Positions 7,667 through 15,403 of a DNA stretch of 64,000 nucleotides are shown piece by piece. Both the position numbers and the translations under genes were made by a program. Origin of the DNA: VGJW01 sp035285595 (GTDB lineage: Bacteria > Cyanobacteriota > Sericytochromatia > S15B-MN24 > VGJW01); assembly GCA_035285595.1 (NCBI GenBank), contig JAYKGV010000061.1:37222-101221 (forward strand). Reading direction: 5' to 3'. Under the pieces are notes generated by a model. That model saw only the letters and a list, made by a program, of their open reading frames with translations, made no database searches and was not told the DNA's origin. Positions within the stretch are counted from its first letter, which is position 1. Each line of letters begins with the position of its first letter.

Positions 7667-9292
7667 ATGAATCGCGCCATACGTCGTCTACTCGCATCGG
7701 GCGTGCTGCTGGCTGCCGTGCCTGCTCTGTCGCCGGTCCTGCCCGCGTCGGCTGCACCTCGAGCCCAGCCCGGGTTCTCCGATGTTCCCCCGGATCATTG
7801 GGCTGCCGAAGCCGTGCGCGACGTGGCCGTGAGGTCGCGTCTTATGCCCGCAGAGGGGGGAAGGTTTCGCGGCGAACTGCCCTTGACCCGTCTCGACCTC
7901 GCTCGAACCGTCGGGGCGTTCATTCGCGAGATTGAGGCCAAGTCCGGCAGGAAGCTGTCGGACAGTGCCGTCGCGTTCGTCTTCAACTTCGGGGACATCG
8001 ATGAGGCTTCCTTAAGGAAGCAGGTCGAAGCTTTGGCCAACCAGTACAACCTTTTCGACTACGTCCCCGAGGTCGAGGTGTCGCGGTTCCAGCCTCGTCG
8101 GCCCGTGGTCCGGACCGAGCTTGCCGCCGTATTGGCCAAGATGGTCGACCTCCTGCAAAAGCAGGCCTTGCTTCCGCGGTCAACCGTGGTCGAACCGACC
8201 AATCCCTTCTCGGACCTGTCTCCCTTGGACAAGGGATACGATGCCGTCCTCGCGACCGTGGTCAAGTACCAGATCCTGACCGGCTATTCCGATGGCCTGT
8301 TCCGTGGGGATCGTGAGGTGACCCGCTATGAGTTTGCCAGTGCGGCGGCCAAGGCGTTCGATGCCTTGCGTGAGCAACTTTCGGGCAAGGTACGCTCGCG
8401 GCTGCCGGAACAATTGGTCAGAGATCCTGGACCACGTTGGCGGCGCGAAACACCGTGGGCCGTCTCTCTGGGGGCCTTGGTTCCCACCTATTTCCGTCTG
8501 GCCGGAAATGGCGTGTCAATGGGGGTGGGTGCCGTGGCGGATCCCACGGCGGGACCCCGTTTGGATACGGGTGGTCTGGGTGTGCTGCTCGAAGTGAGTC
8601 AGACGCGTTATGGCAAGGGAGCGACCTGGGGCTCGCGCGCACCAGCCGTGTCTTTCACCGACTGGTTCGTCAATGCTGCTCCGATGCTCGCGGACAACGG
8701 AGCCTTCGCACTCGGTGGCTTGCGGCTCGGCTCCACGGGATCAAATTTGGGGGGCAACGGGCAGTTGCAGTTCTATGGGGGCCCGCTCCTTATGGGCCGC
8801 TTGGGCTGGGGCGGAAAGGTGGTGGGAGGAGGGTCCGCCGACCGTTCCAATCTGTCCACGGGATCGGACTTTGGTGCGGGCGGTGGTCTGCTGGGGGGCA
8901 TGATGATGCATTTCGGTCTAGGGCCAGGCACGGGGCTGATGTTGCGAACCGAGCTCGGGCCGGCTGCCTTGGCCGGCAGCCAGACGCTCGTGGCCAATCC
9001 GGCCTTCGATGCCGCCTTGCCGACGTCGTTGGGGGGTGAAGCTGGCCAGTCGGGGGCCATTGTCCAAGCCGGTGCTTTGTCGGCAGACGGGACCGTGGCG
9101 GATCAAGCCGCTTCAGGGTTGCGAACCGCCGTCGGGGTGTATGGGCGTGGCGAGCTCGGACTGAGGCTGGGACCGGTCGAGCTTACCCTCTTCTCCCTCG
9201 TGCTGCCTGCGGGGTTCGTCGCCCCTGGCCGTACGGCGTCGGGCGGATTGGCCGATGTATCGGTAGGTGGTCGGTTTGGTGCGGCTTTCTGA
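7667..9292 (+). CDS. SLH-domain outer-membrane beta-barrel protein (porin-like)
   Basis: The 541-residue protein starts at ATG 7667, giving a signal peptide that ends ASA-AP near residue 30. Two SLH-type segments follow: FSDVPPDHWAAEAVRDV (about 37-90) and FSDLSPLDKGYDAVLATVV with the strand ILTGYSDGLFRGDREVTRYEF (split here as ILTGYSDGLF and RGDREVTRYEF; about 180-230). The remaining 300 residues are Gly-rich amphipathic strands ending VGGRFGAAF, with the C-terminal aromatic residue expected for BamA-inserted barrels. This resembles the SLH-plus-barrel plan of cyanobacterial and related porins that tie the outer membrane to the cell wall. Only the general plan is claimed. Confidence 0.75.
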   Translation: MNRAIRRLLASGVLLAAVPALSPVLPASAAPRAQPGFSDVPPDHWAAEAVRDVAVRSRLMPAEGGRFRGELPLTRLDLARTVGAFIREIEAKSGRKLSDSAVAFVFNFGDIDEASLRKQVEALANQYNLFDYVPEVEVSRFQPRRPVVRTELAAVLAKMVDLLQKQALLPRSTVVEPTNPFSDLSPLDKGYDAVLATVVKYQILTGYSDGLFRGDREVTRYEFASAAAKAFDALREQLSGKVRSRLPEQLVRDPGPRWRRETPWAVSLGALVPTYFRLAGNGVSMGVGAVADPTAGPRLDTGGLGVLLEVSQTRYGKGATWGSRAPAVSFTDWFVNAAPMLADNGAFALGGLRLGSTGSNLGGNGQLQFYGGPLLMGRLGWGGKVVGGGSADRSNLSTGSDFGAGGGLLGGMMMHFGLGPGTGLMLRTELGPAALAGSQTLVANPAFDAALPTSLGGEAGQSGAIVQAGALSADGTVADQAASGLRTAVGVYGRGELGLRLGPVELTLFSLVLPAGFVAPGRTASGGLADVSVGGRFGAAF

Positions 9293-9295
9293 GCC

Positions 9296-9961
9296 ATGAC
9301 CGTTCCCGTGCCTGTGGTGCTGCCTCTGTTTCCTCTCAATCTTGTGCTCTTTCCGGGTGTCCCATTGCCCCTGCATATTTTCGAACCGCGCTACCGAAGG
9401 ATGGTTGAGAATTGTCTGGAAAAGGGCCAGGGTTTCGTGGTGGCGCTGACCCGTGAGGACCCGGATCGAGAGGACGGGGCTCACGATTGGGCGACGGTGG
9501 CCAGCATAGAGGATAGCGTCAGGCTAGATGACGGACGCTACAACATTCTTACGCTCGGGCAGTTTCGCGTTCGTGTGCTTCGTCAGGTCGAGGGTGCACC
9601 TTATCCACAGGCTCTGGTGGTGCCTGCCCCTGATCCCGAACCGCAGGTAGCTTCGGCGTGGTTGGAGTCACTTCACGCCACCTACCGGGAGTATGCAGGA
9701 CTCCTGGGGCGCTTCGCTGCCGTGCCGCTGCCGGAGGTTCTGCCGGAAGACCCGGCACAGGCGACGTGGGTGGCCGCTTGGGCGCTGCACGTCGATCACG
9801 CTGACAAGCAACGCATGCTCGAGTGCCCTGGCGTCCCTGAGCGCGCGGAGATGGTTCGGCGCAGGATGCTTGAGGAGCTTTCCCGCTTGCGGGACTTCGC
9901 CGCGGCGCTGGAAAACAACGGGTACTTCTTCCATCGGGGCATGCGCTTCTCGCGCAACTGA
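9296..9961 (+). CDS. LON substrate-binding (N-terminal) domain protein
   Basis: The 221-residue protein opens with the PLFPLNLVLFPGVPLPLHIFE block, shared in pieces as PLFPLNLVLFPG and LHIFEPRYRRMV, that defines the LON N-terminal domain (PF02190), and continues with LTLGQFRVRVL. No AAA+ or protease domain follows, so this is a stand-alone LON-domain protein as found in many bacteria. It starts 4 bases after the SLH gene and is probably cotranscribed. Its role (protein quality control or adaptor) is not established. Confidence 0.88.
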   Translation: MTVPVPVVLPLFPLNLVLFPGVPLPLHIFEPRYRRMVENCLEKGQGFVVALTREDPDREDGAHDWATVASIEDSVRLDDGRYNILTLGQFRVRVLRQVEGAPYPQALVVPAPDPEPQVASAWLESLHATYREYAGLLGRFAAVPLPEVLPEDPAQATWVAAWALHVDHADKQRMLECPGVPERAEMVRRRMLEELSRLRDFAAALENNGYFFHRGMRFSRN

Positions 9962-9980
9962 CCTTGAGGTGGCCCGCGCC

Positions 9981-10009
9981 TTGTGGGGCCGTCTGCCGGG
10001 AGCTAGGAT
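9981..10009 (+). promoter_or_regulatory. Predicted promoter of the YtxH gene
   Basis: TTGTGG at 9981-9986 and TAGGAT at 10004-10009 are separated by 17 bases. Transcription would begin near 10016, about 26 bases before the ATG at 10042. Confidence 0.45.
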
Positions 10010-10041
10010 GGAGTCGTCGGAACGCTTCGAGGAGGTGTGCA

Positions 10042-10377
10042 ATGGCTGGTAGGAACGGCTCCGGGGATTTGCTGGCAGGCTTTCTGCTTGGTGCGGTGGG
10101 CGGATTTCTCGCCGGTGTCGTGATGGCGCCGCAGTCGGGCAACCGGACGCGCGAGCAGGTCGCCGAGCAGATGGGAGACCTGCGGACCCGGACCCAGGAA
10201 GTACTTGACAAGGTTCGCGGCAATACCGAAGAAGTTCTGGATCAGGTCCGGGTCTCTCTGGATGCCAAGCTATCGACCATTCAGGGAGCGCTCGAAGAGG
10301 CCTATGAGGCAGGCCGCAAGGCCGCGGCCTACAAGCGTGAGGAACTTATCGAGGCGGAACCGGGCGTGCAAGGGTAA
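10042..10377 (+). CDS. YtxH-domain small membrane-anchored protein
   Basis: The 111-residue protein has one N-terminal membrane helix (LLAGFLLGAVGGFLAGVVMA) immediately followed by APQSGNRTRE, the typical YtxH/gas-vesicle-GvpP-like junction. The rest is a charged coiled-coil helix. GGAGG lies 7 bases before ATG 10042. Such proteins are common stress or envelope proteins with no defined activity. It ends at a shared terminator facing the ATP-grasp gene. Confidence 0.85.
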   Translation: MAGRNGSGDLLAGFLLGAVGGFLAGVVMAPQSGNRTREQVAEQMGDLRTRTQEVLDKVRGNTEEVLDQVRVSLDAKLSTIQGALEEAYEAGRKAAAYKREELIEAEPGVQG

Positions 10378-10422
10378 CGGAAGTCCCTGAGACTTGGGGG
10401 GTGGGTTTTCCCGCCCCCACGC

Positions 10423-10460
10423 AAAAGAAGGGGCGTCCCGCTTGCGGGATGCCCCTCTTT
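10423..10460. terminator. Bidirectional rho-independent terminator
   Basis: A 12-bp stem (GGGGCGTCCCGC against GCGGGATGCCCC, one G-T pair) with a 2-base loop is flanked by AAAAGAA on the left and TCTTT on the right, so it works in both directions. It sits between the convergent YtxH and ATP-grasp genes. Confidence 0.85.
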
Positions 10461-10479
10461 CACCCCTAAGCCGGGTGGA

Positions 10480-11934
10480 TCAGGCTTTCAAGGGCACATG
10501 GGCCATGAAGTCTTCGGCAAACCGTGCGGCATAGCGGTTGACCAACTCTTCGACCCGCCGGGGATCCTCGGAGCGGACAATGACTCCCGCGTGGTGCTTC
10601 TTCTTCTGCACCCAGACCACTTCCGGGTCATTGTAGGGGCTCATGTCAGGGGTTTCCTGCCGGGCAAGACACACGACAGCCCCTGCGTAGCCATTGCTGA
10701 CCTTAGGTAGGACATAAGTGGACTGAGTTTCGATCTTGGCCCACTCAAACCAAAGACATACATCGGTGGCATACCAGGCCACGTCGGGAATCTTGGCCGC
10801 ACCCACACGTGCCCCGGCCTCAAGGAAGTAGAAATTGCCGTCCTCGCGGCCCTTGATGTACTCGATATGGGTCACCCCACGCACCAGGCCCAGGCTGGCG
10901 ACCACCTTCTTGTTGAGTTCGACGAGTGCTTCGTGGTCGGCCGATTCGCGGTCAATCGTCCGAGTCGTGAAGACACCACCGGACTTGTTGAGGTCCAGCA
11001 TCGGCGTTCCATACCTCGACACGGAGGCAAAAACCACCTCCCGCTCCGAGACCACCGAGTCTACGTGATAGACGTCGCCAGGAGTGTACTTCTCGAGGAG
11101 GTAGTGGGACTGCTTGTCGCCCAGGTCCATGATCTTTTTCCAGACGGCCTGATCGTCGCGCAGTACCTCGATACCCATCGATGCAGCTTCCTGCCTTGGC
11201 TTGATGACCCAAGGTGCCGGCACCCGCTGCATGTATTGGTACACCTCGTCGTGGTTGAGAACGTGTACGAAATCCGGCACAGGAATGCCGTCTTCACGTG
11301 TCTTCATGCGCATGGCCAGCTTGTCCCGGAAGTAGCGCATCGTCGTCTCACCCATGCCGGGGACACGCATGTGCTCGCGCAGCATGCACGCGATCTCAAC
11401 GTCGAAGTCACCCATAGGAACGATGCGGTCAATCTTCCGACGCTGCGAGATGTAGGCGATGACATTGCGAACCACCTTTTCGTCGAAGATGTCCGGAACC
11501 GCAATCACCTCTTCAAGAATGTCGCGAGGCCACTCGTCCTTCAGACGCTTTTCGCCCGTGAGGACGATGACCTTATGGCCGGCCTTGGCGGCCTCTTTCA
11601 TGAAGGGGCGCCCCGAAACGACACACGCAATGCACAAGATGCGCTTGGGACCGTCGCCTTCGGCCAGGATGGCCTGCTGTTCGTCCGCTGCCGTGAGGTT
11701 CTTGGTCGAGCGAGCCTTGCGGGTCGTGACCCGGGCGTGAGTGTCTTGTACTGCTTCCGCAGGGCTTTCGGTCACGGTCGATGTCTTCCCCCGGGTCGCC
11801 TTCCGGGCAGGCTTGTGGTCTCCGGATCCAGGTGTGGCGTGCGCATCATCCGCCGCCGCAGGTACGGTGGCCATGAGCTCCGTTGCGGAGGCCTTGGCGG
11901 TTTTTTTGGCGGCAGGGGTTTTCTTCTTGTCCAA
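10480..11934 (-). CDS. ATP-grasp enzyme with Lys/Ala-rich N-terminal tail
   Basis: The product is 484 residues from TTG 11934, chosen because GGAGAG lies about 8 bases upstream; an ATG about 20 codons later is the alternative. Residues 1 to about 95 are low complexity and basic (DKKKTPAAKKTAKASA), like histone H1 tails. From about residue 105 there is a Rossmann-like pre-ATP-grasp domain, then ATP-grasp core elements: WVIKPRQEAASMGI, the YLLEKYTPGDVYHVDSV lid/strand, THIEYIK and FYFLEAGARVGAAKI. These match ATP-dependent carboxylate-amine ligases, the carbamoyl-phosphate-synthase-L-like subgroup. Substrate unknown. It follows the FKBP gene by 37 bases. Confidence 0.8.
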   Translation of the reverse strand: MDKKKTPAAKKTAKASATELMATVPAAADDAHATPGSGDHKPARKATRGKTSTVTESPAEAVQDTHARVTTRKARSTKNLTAADEQQAILAEGDGPKRILCIACVVSGRPFMKEAAKAGHKVIVLTGEKRLKDEWPRDILEEVIAVPDIFDEKVVRNVIAYISQRRKIDRIVPMGDFDVEIACMLREHMRVPGMGETTMRYFRDKLAMRMKTREDGIPVPDFVHVLNHDEVYQYMQRVPAPWVIKPRQEAASMGIEVLRDDQAVWKKIMDLGDKQSHYLLEKYTPGDVYHVDSVVSEREVVFASVSRYGTPMLDLNKSGGVFTTRTIDRESADHEALVELNKKVVASLGLVRGVTHIEYIKGREDGNFYFLEAGARVGAAKIPDVAWYATDVCLWFEWAKIETQSTYVLPKVSNGYAGAVVCLARQETPDMSPYNDPEVVWVQKKKHHAGVIVRSEDPRRVEELVNRYAARFAEDFMAHVPLKA

Positions 11935-11971
11935 GGAAGGTCTCTCCAATTCAGGAAGGGAAAATTCAGGG

Positions 11972-12424
11972 CTATCTGACGTCGAGCAGCTCGACGTCGA
12001 ACACGAGGGTGGCGCGGGGGGGGATCGGACCCGTGCCACTTTCACCGTAGGCCATGGTGTGGGGGATGGTCAGCTTGCGCTTGCCTCCGACTTTCATGCC
12101 CTTCACGCCTTCATCCCAGCCCTTGATCACTTCGCCCACGCCAAGGACGAACTCGAAAGGTTGCCGCCGATCGAGGGACGAGTCGAACTTCGCACCGTTT
12201 GTAAGCCGACCCGTGTAGTGCACCGAGACCCGCATCCCGGGACGTGCTTCCCTGCCCTTGCCCACGACCAGGTCCTTGATCTCGAGACCATCCGCGCGCT
12301 TGGCCGGGGCCTTGGTGGTCACGGCAGGCTTTCTGGCCGCGAGGGCCTGTTGTGCCGGTAGGAATCCAACTGCAAGGAACGCCAAGGCGAGCAGTCGATG
12401 GCCGGGCCTGCGGATGGGAAGCAA
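11972..12424 (-). CDS. FKBP-type peptidyl-prolyl cis-trans isomerase, exported
   Basis: From TTG 12424 (AGG about 9 bases upstream) the 150-residue protein has a signal peptide ending LALA-AR region near residue 28, a short Lys/Ala linker, and one FKBP domain (about 45-150) with VSVHYTGRLTNGAKFDSS, FVLGVGEVIKGWDEG, KLTIPHTMAYG and ATLVFDVELLDV. These cover the active-site Tyr, Asp, Phe, Val-Ile and Trp positions. It would act on prolyl bonds of exported proteins. Confidence 0.92.
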   Translation of the reverse strand: MLPIRRPGHRLLALAFLAVGFLPAQQALAARKPAVTTKAPAKRADGLEIKDLVVGKGREARPGMRVSVHYTGRLTNGAKFDSSLDRRQPFEFVLGVGEVIKGWDEGVKGMKVGGKRKLTIPHTMAYGESGTGPIPPRATLVFDVELLDVR

Positions 12425-12474
12425 GATGGTGGACCTCGCGTGGGGCCAGAGCCCCTGACAGGGGGGAACGCCCC

Positions 12475-12480
12475 AGTATA
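12475..12480 (-). promoter_or_regulatory. Possible -10 element for the FKBP/ATP-grasp unit
   Basis: The minus strand reads TATACT 50 bases before the FKBP start. A -35 is not recognisable; a perfect hairpin (12495-12518) occupies that place. Confidence 0.3.
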
Positions 12481-12494
12481 CACCCCAGCATGGC

Positions 12495-12518
12495 GCGGCT
12501 CCGGATGACCGGAGCCGC
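12495..12518. repeat. Perfect 10-bp hairpin in the hisC/FKBP gap
   Basis: GCGGCTCCGG and CCGGAGCCGC with an ATGA loop. It could be an operator or RNA hairpin; it lacks the T tract of a terminator. Confidence 0.6.
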
Positions 12519-12917
12519 ACCTGGAACCTTGCTCGCTCGAGCCGGGCACATCCGGTCCCGAAGGCAAGTCGACATGGCACGTCGCCGCCGAGCCCAAGAG
12601 TGTCAGAGGGGAGACGTGCACGAACGGGATTTCTGGCCGTCGTGCCGTTCGGAGGCCGCCGATGGGGTGGGCGCGCCAAGGACAATCGGGGAGTCGAGAA
12701 AGGAGCCTGCGGTCCATGAGTCGTTCGGGATGCAGGCTGGCGCAGGTTCCTCGCGTCGTGACAGGACGAATGCCCCGTGGGTGCGTTCCCGCCGGCCATG
12801 ATTTCCTCTGAATGTCGCCTGGAGTCTCCGCAAGGCGAAGGCTTCTGGCACCATGGAACCAGGGGCCGCCTCTTTCTGACCCATTTCCCTGGTCCCGCTT
12901 GCCGACGAGGTCTCTCG

Positions 12918-14027
12918 ATGTCGATGACCCGCTCACTTGTGCCTGCGCACATCGCCGCCTTGGTGCCCTATCAGCCGGGTCGGCCGATCGCGGAGGTCCA
13001 GCGAGAGCTCGGCCTCGACGACGTGGTCAAGCTCGCCAGTAACGAAAATCCATGGGGTCCCTCGCCCAGAGCCCTCGAAGCGGCACGTTCGGCACTGGCG
13101 AATGTCCATCTCTATCCCGACGTGGCCTCGCGTGAACTGCGCGAGGCCTTGGCGCGCCGTTATGGCGTGGCCTTTGGGAATACCATCGTGGGGGCAGGCT
13201 CGGAAGGCATCATGGCGAGTGTCGTTCGGACCTTCTTGCACGGCGACGACGAGGTCCTGACCAGTGAAGGCACGTTCATCGGGTTCATGGTCCTCGCCCG
13301 GGCACAGGGCGTGCGTATAAGGACGGCACCCCTCAAGGATTGGGGATATGACCTCGAGGCGCTTGCCGACGCGATTTCCTCGAGAACCAAGCTGATTTAT
13401 CTCGCCAACCCCAACAATCCTACCGGCACGCTTTTCACCCGCGCCGAGTTCGAGAGGTTCTACCAACGGGTTCCTGCGCACGTGCTGATCATCCAGGACG
13501 AGGCCTATCACGAGTTCGTGCCCCCTTCGGACACCTATCCCGACAGTCAGCTCTATCGCTATGACAATGTCATCACGCTCAGGACATTTTCCAAGGCCCA
13601 CGGCCTTGCTGGTTTGCGTGTGGGTTATGGTCTGGCCGCCGAAAGCCTTATCGAGCCGCTTTTGAAGGTCAAGTTGCCTTTCGAGCCGGGCACGGTCGCC
13701 ACGGCGGCTGCGCTCGCGGCGCTCGAGGACACCGAGCATCTTGACCGGACCGTGGTCCAGAATCGTCTGGGCCTCGAACGGATGATGCTGGCTTTCAGGG
13801 ATTTCGGACTCGACCCTGTGCCCAGCCATGGCAATTTCGCGATGGTGCCCATGGGTAGTGCCGGACGGGCACAGAGGCTGACGGATGCTCTGTTGCGGAT
13901 GGGACTCATCATTCGTCCTCTGGGGGCGTTCGGTCTTCCCGACTGTGTGCGGATTTCCGTCGGTACGCCCGGAGAGGTCGATTGTCTCCTGGCAGCACTG
14001 CCCGATGCGCTAGCCGAGGCTTCTTGA
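12918..14027 (+). CDS. hisC: Histidinol-phosphate aminotransferase
   Basis: The 369-residue fold-type I PLP enzyme starts at ATG 12918, with GAGG 7 bases before. It has the HisC N-terminus (KLASNENPWGPSP), the PNNPTG loop, the IQDEAYHEF strand carrying the pyridine-binding Asp, and the Schiff-base lysine in RTFSKAHGLAGLRVGYG. It converts imidazole-acetol phosphate and glutamate to histidinol phosphate; relatives also act on aromatic amino acids. No other his gene is in the window, so it is a scattered pathway member. Confidence 0.93.
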   Translation: MSMTRSLVPAHIAALVPYQPGRPIAEVQRELGLDDVVKLASNENPWGPSPRALEAARSALANVHLYPDVASRELREALARRYGVAFGNTIVGAGSEGIMASVVRTFLHGDDEVLTSEGTFIGFMVLARAQGVRIRTAPLKDWGYDLEALADAISSRTKLIYLANPNNPTGTLFTRAEFERFYQRVPAHVLIIQDEAYHEFVPPSDTYPDSQLYRYDNVITLRTFSKAHGLAGLRVGYGLAAESLIEPLLKVKLPFEPGTVATAAALAALEDTEHLDRTVVQNRLGLERMMLAFRDFGLDPVPSHGNFAMVPMGSAGRAQRLTDALLRMGLIIRPLGAFGLPDCVRISVGTPGEVDCLLAALPDALAEAS

Positions 14028-14052
14028 AGGCCCGGGGCGGGCGGGTTATCCT
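14024..14052 (+). promoter_or_regulatory. Predicted promoter of the yqeG-like/pnp/pbp1A unit
   Basis: TTGAAG (14024-14029, overlapping the hisC stop) and TATCCT (14047-14052) are 17 bases apart. The start of transcription would be near 14059, about 30 bases before the TTG at 14090. Confidence 0.5.
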
Positions 14053-14089
14053 GCGATTGGCGCCCTTGTGAGGGCATGGAAGGCCGTGA

Positions 14090-14608
14090 TTGTCCCTGTT
14101 CGTCCCTGATGGCTTTGCCGACGCGTTGGCCGAGGTCTCGGCGGCGTGGCTCGAGGCGCGCGGCGTCAGGGGAATTCTTCTCGATCTCGACGACACCCTG
14201 GTGCCTGCCGATGGTCAGGGCCTTGACCCTGCGGCGGCTGCCTGGGTGCGGGCTTTTCAGGAGAAAGGTGCCGTGGCGATCGTCTCGAACAACAGCCGTC
14301 TGGAGAGGGTGGCAGGAATCGCCCAGCTTCTGGACGTGCCCTACGTGCATCTTGCGCTGAAGCCCCTTCCCGCAGGTCTGCGCCGCGGCGTCAGGCTACT
14401 TGGCCTTTCGCCTCGCGAGGTCGCCGTGTTGGGTGATCAGATTTTCACCGATGTGCTGGGTGGAAGATGGCTTGGCCTGCATACCGTCTTGGTCAGCCCC
14501 TTGTCCGGTCCACCCCGTCATCCCGTGCGTCGTGCCGTACGCTATCTCGAGCGCCGTCTTCTCGCGGCTGCCCCGTCGCCCCCTTCCCGAGCAGGAGGTC
14601 CCTCGTGA
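14090..14608 (+). CDS. YqeG-family HAD phosphatase (subfamily IIIA)
   Basis: The 172-residue protein shows the four HAD motifs: LLDLDDTLVP with the nucleophile and acid Asp pair, IVSNNS (motif II), the KP of ALKPLP (motif III Lys) and VLGDQIFTDVLGG (motif IV). Length and order fit YqeG/PGPMT-like proteins, which dephosphorylate phosphatidylglycerophosphate or small phosphates. It starts at TTG 14090. Its end overlaps the next gene's GTG (GTGA). Confidence 0.88.
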   Translation: MSLFVPDGFADALAEVSAAWLEARGVRGILLDLDDTLVPADGQGLDPAAAAWVRAFQEKGAVAIVSNNSRLERVAGIAQLLDVPYVHLALKPLPAGLRRGVRLLGLSPREVAVLGDQIFTDVLGGRWLGLHTVLVSPLSGPPRHPVRRAVRYLERRLLAAAPSPPSRAGGPS

Positions 14609-15402
14609 ACCCCTCGTCCACTCTTCCCGATGCCTTGGCCCGGCCCATCGCGGCGCTTGGCGGCATAGATCACGTCGTCGTGCTGGGCAGCGGCCTGAAG
14701 CTGCTCGAGGATCTTGAGGATGCCGTCCACGTAACGTATGGCGAGATCGAGGGTTGGTCCGACGCGACAGTGGCCGGTCATGCCGGCGTCCTGACGATCG
14801 GCCGCATCCCTGGGAGTGGCACCCGGATGTTGGTGGCCAGAGGCAGGCATCACGTCTATGAAGGACATGGCGTCGCGGAGGCCACCCGAATTGCCCGCCT
14901 GGCCGCTGGACTGAAGGCCAGAGGGCTCGTGCTGACCAATGCTGCCGGTGGCTTGGTTGGCACGTGGAGTCCTGGGGACTTGATGCTGATTTCGGACCAT
15001 ATCAACCTCACCGGGCTCGCTGCGTGTGCTCCAGGTGAGGTCCCCAGGCATCGGCAGGTCTATGACCCTGGGTTGCGTGTGCGTTTGTTGGCTGCCGCGT
15101 TGCGGTCGGGCATCGTGGTGCGTGAAGGGGTCTACGTCGGCCTACTTGGGCCTAGTTACGAAACCGAGGCCGAGATTCGTTTCCTTCAGGCGATTGGTGG
15201 GCACGCCGTGGGCATGTCGACCGTGCTTGAAGCGGTGGCGGCTGCGGTCAGGGGGGTGCCGGTCCTGGGCCTGTCGTGTATCACGAACATCGCGGTTCGT
15301 CCGGAGGACCTGGCTGGGACGAGTCATCAGGATGTGGTGGATGTGGCGGGGGCGGCGTCGGAGCGCCTCGACGTGCTCCTCCGTCTGGCCCTGGAGGACT
15401 GA
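14605..15402 (+). CDS. punA: Purine nucleoside phosphorylase (trimeric class)
   Basis: The 265-residue protein begins at GTG 14605 behind CAGGAGG. It has the VLGSGL phosphate loop, RHHVYEGH, VLTNAAGG, GLLGPSYETEAEI and AVGMSTVLEA, the landmark blocks of trimeric PNPs, which split inosine and guanosine with phosphate. It overlaps the yqeG-like gene by 4 bases and is followed after 1 base by the PBP gene. Methylthioadenosine phosphorylase is the main alternative within the superfamily, less likely given the ESxTE-free active-site Glu block. Confidence 0.9.
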   Translation: MNPSSTLPDALARPIAALGGIDHVVVLGSGLKLLEDLEDAVHVTYGEIEGWSDATVAGHAGVLTIGRIPGSGTRMLVARGRHHVYEGHGVAEATRIARLAAGLKARGLVLTNAAGGLVGTWSPGDLMLISDHINLTGLAACAPGEVPRHRQVYDPGLRVRLLAAALRSGIVVREGVYVGLLGPSYETEAEIRFLQAIGGHAVGMSTVLEAVAAAVRGVPVLGLSCITNIAVRPEDLAGTSHQDVVDVAGAASERLDVLLRLALED

Positions 15403-15403
15403 A

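Larger units (their letters stand above)
12425..12917. other. 493-base intergenic region without a recognisable gene
   Basis: Divergent gap between the FKBP gene (minus) and hisC (plus). It contains a perfect 10-bp hairpin at 12495-12518 (GCGGCTCCGG / CCGGAGCCGC, loop ATGA), not followed by a T run in either direction. Open frames here have shadow-like composition and I see no tRNA, 6S, SRP or T-box core. A regulatory or small RNA is possible but not supported. Confidence 0.5.

Noticed and set aside
12495..12518. Rho-independent terminator in the hisC/FKBP gap
   Set aside because: The stem is perfect but there is no T tract on either side, and both flanking genes are transcribed away from it.
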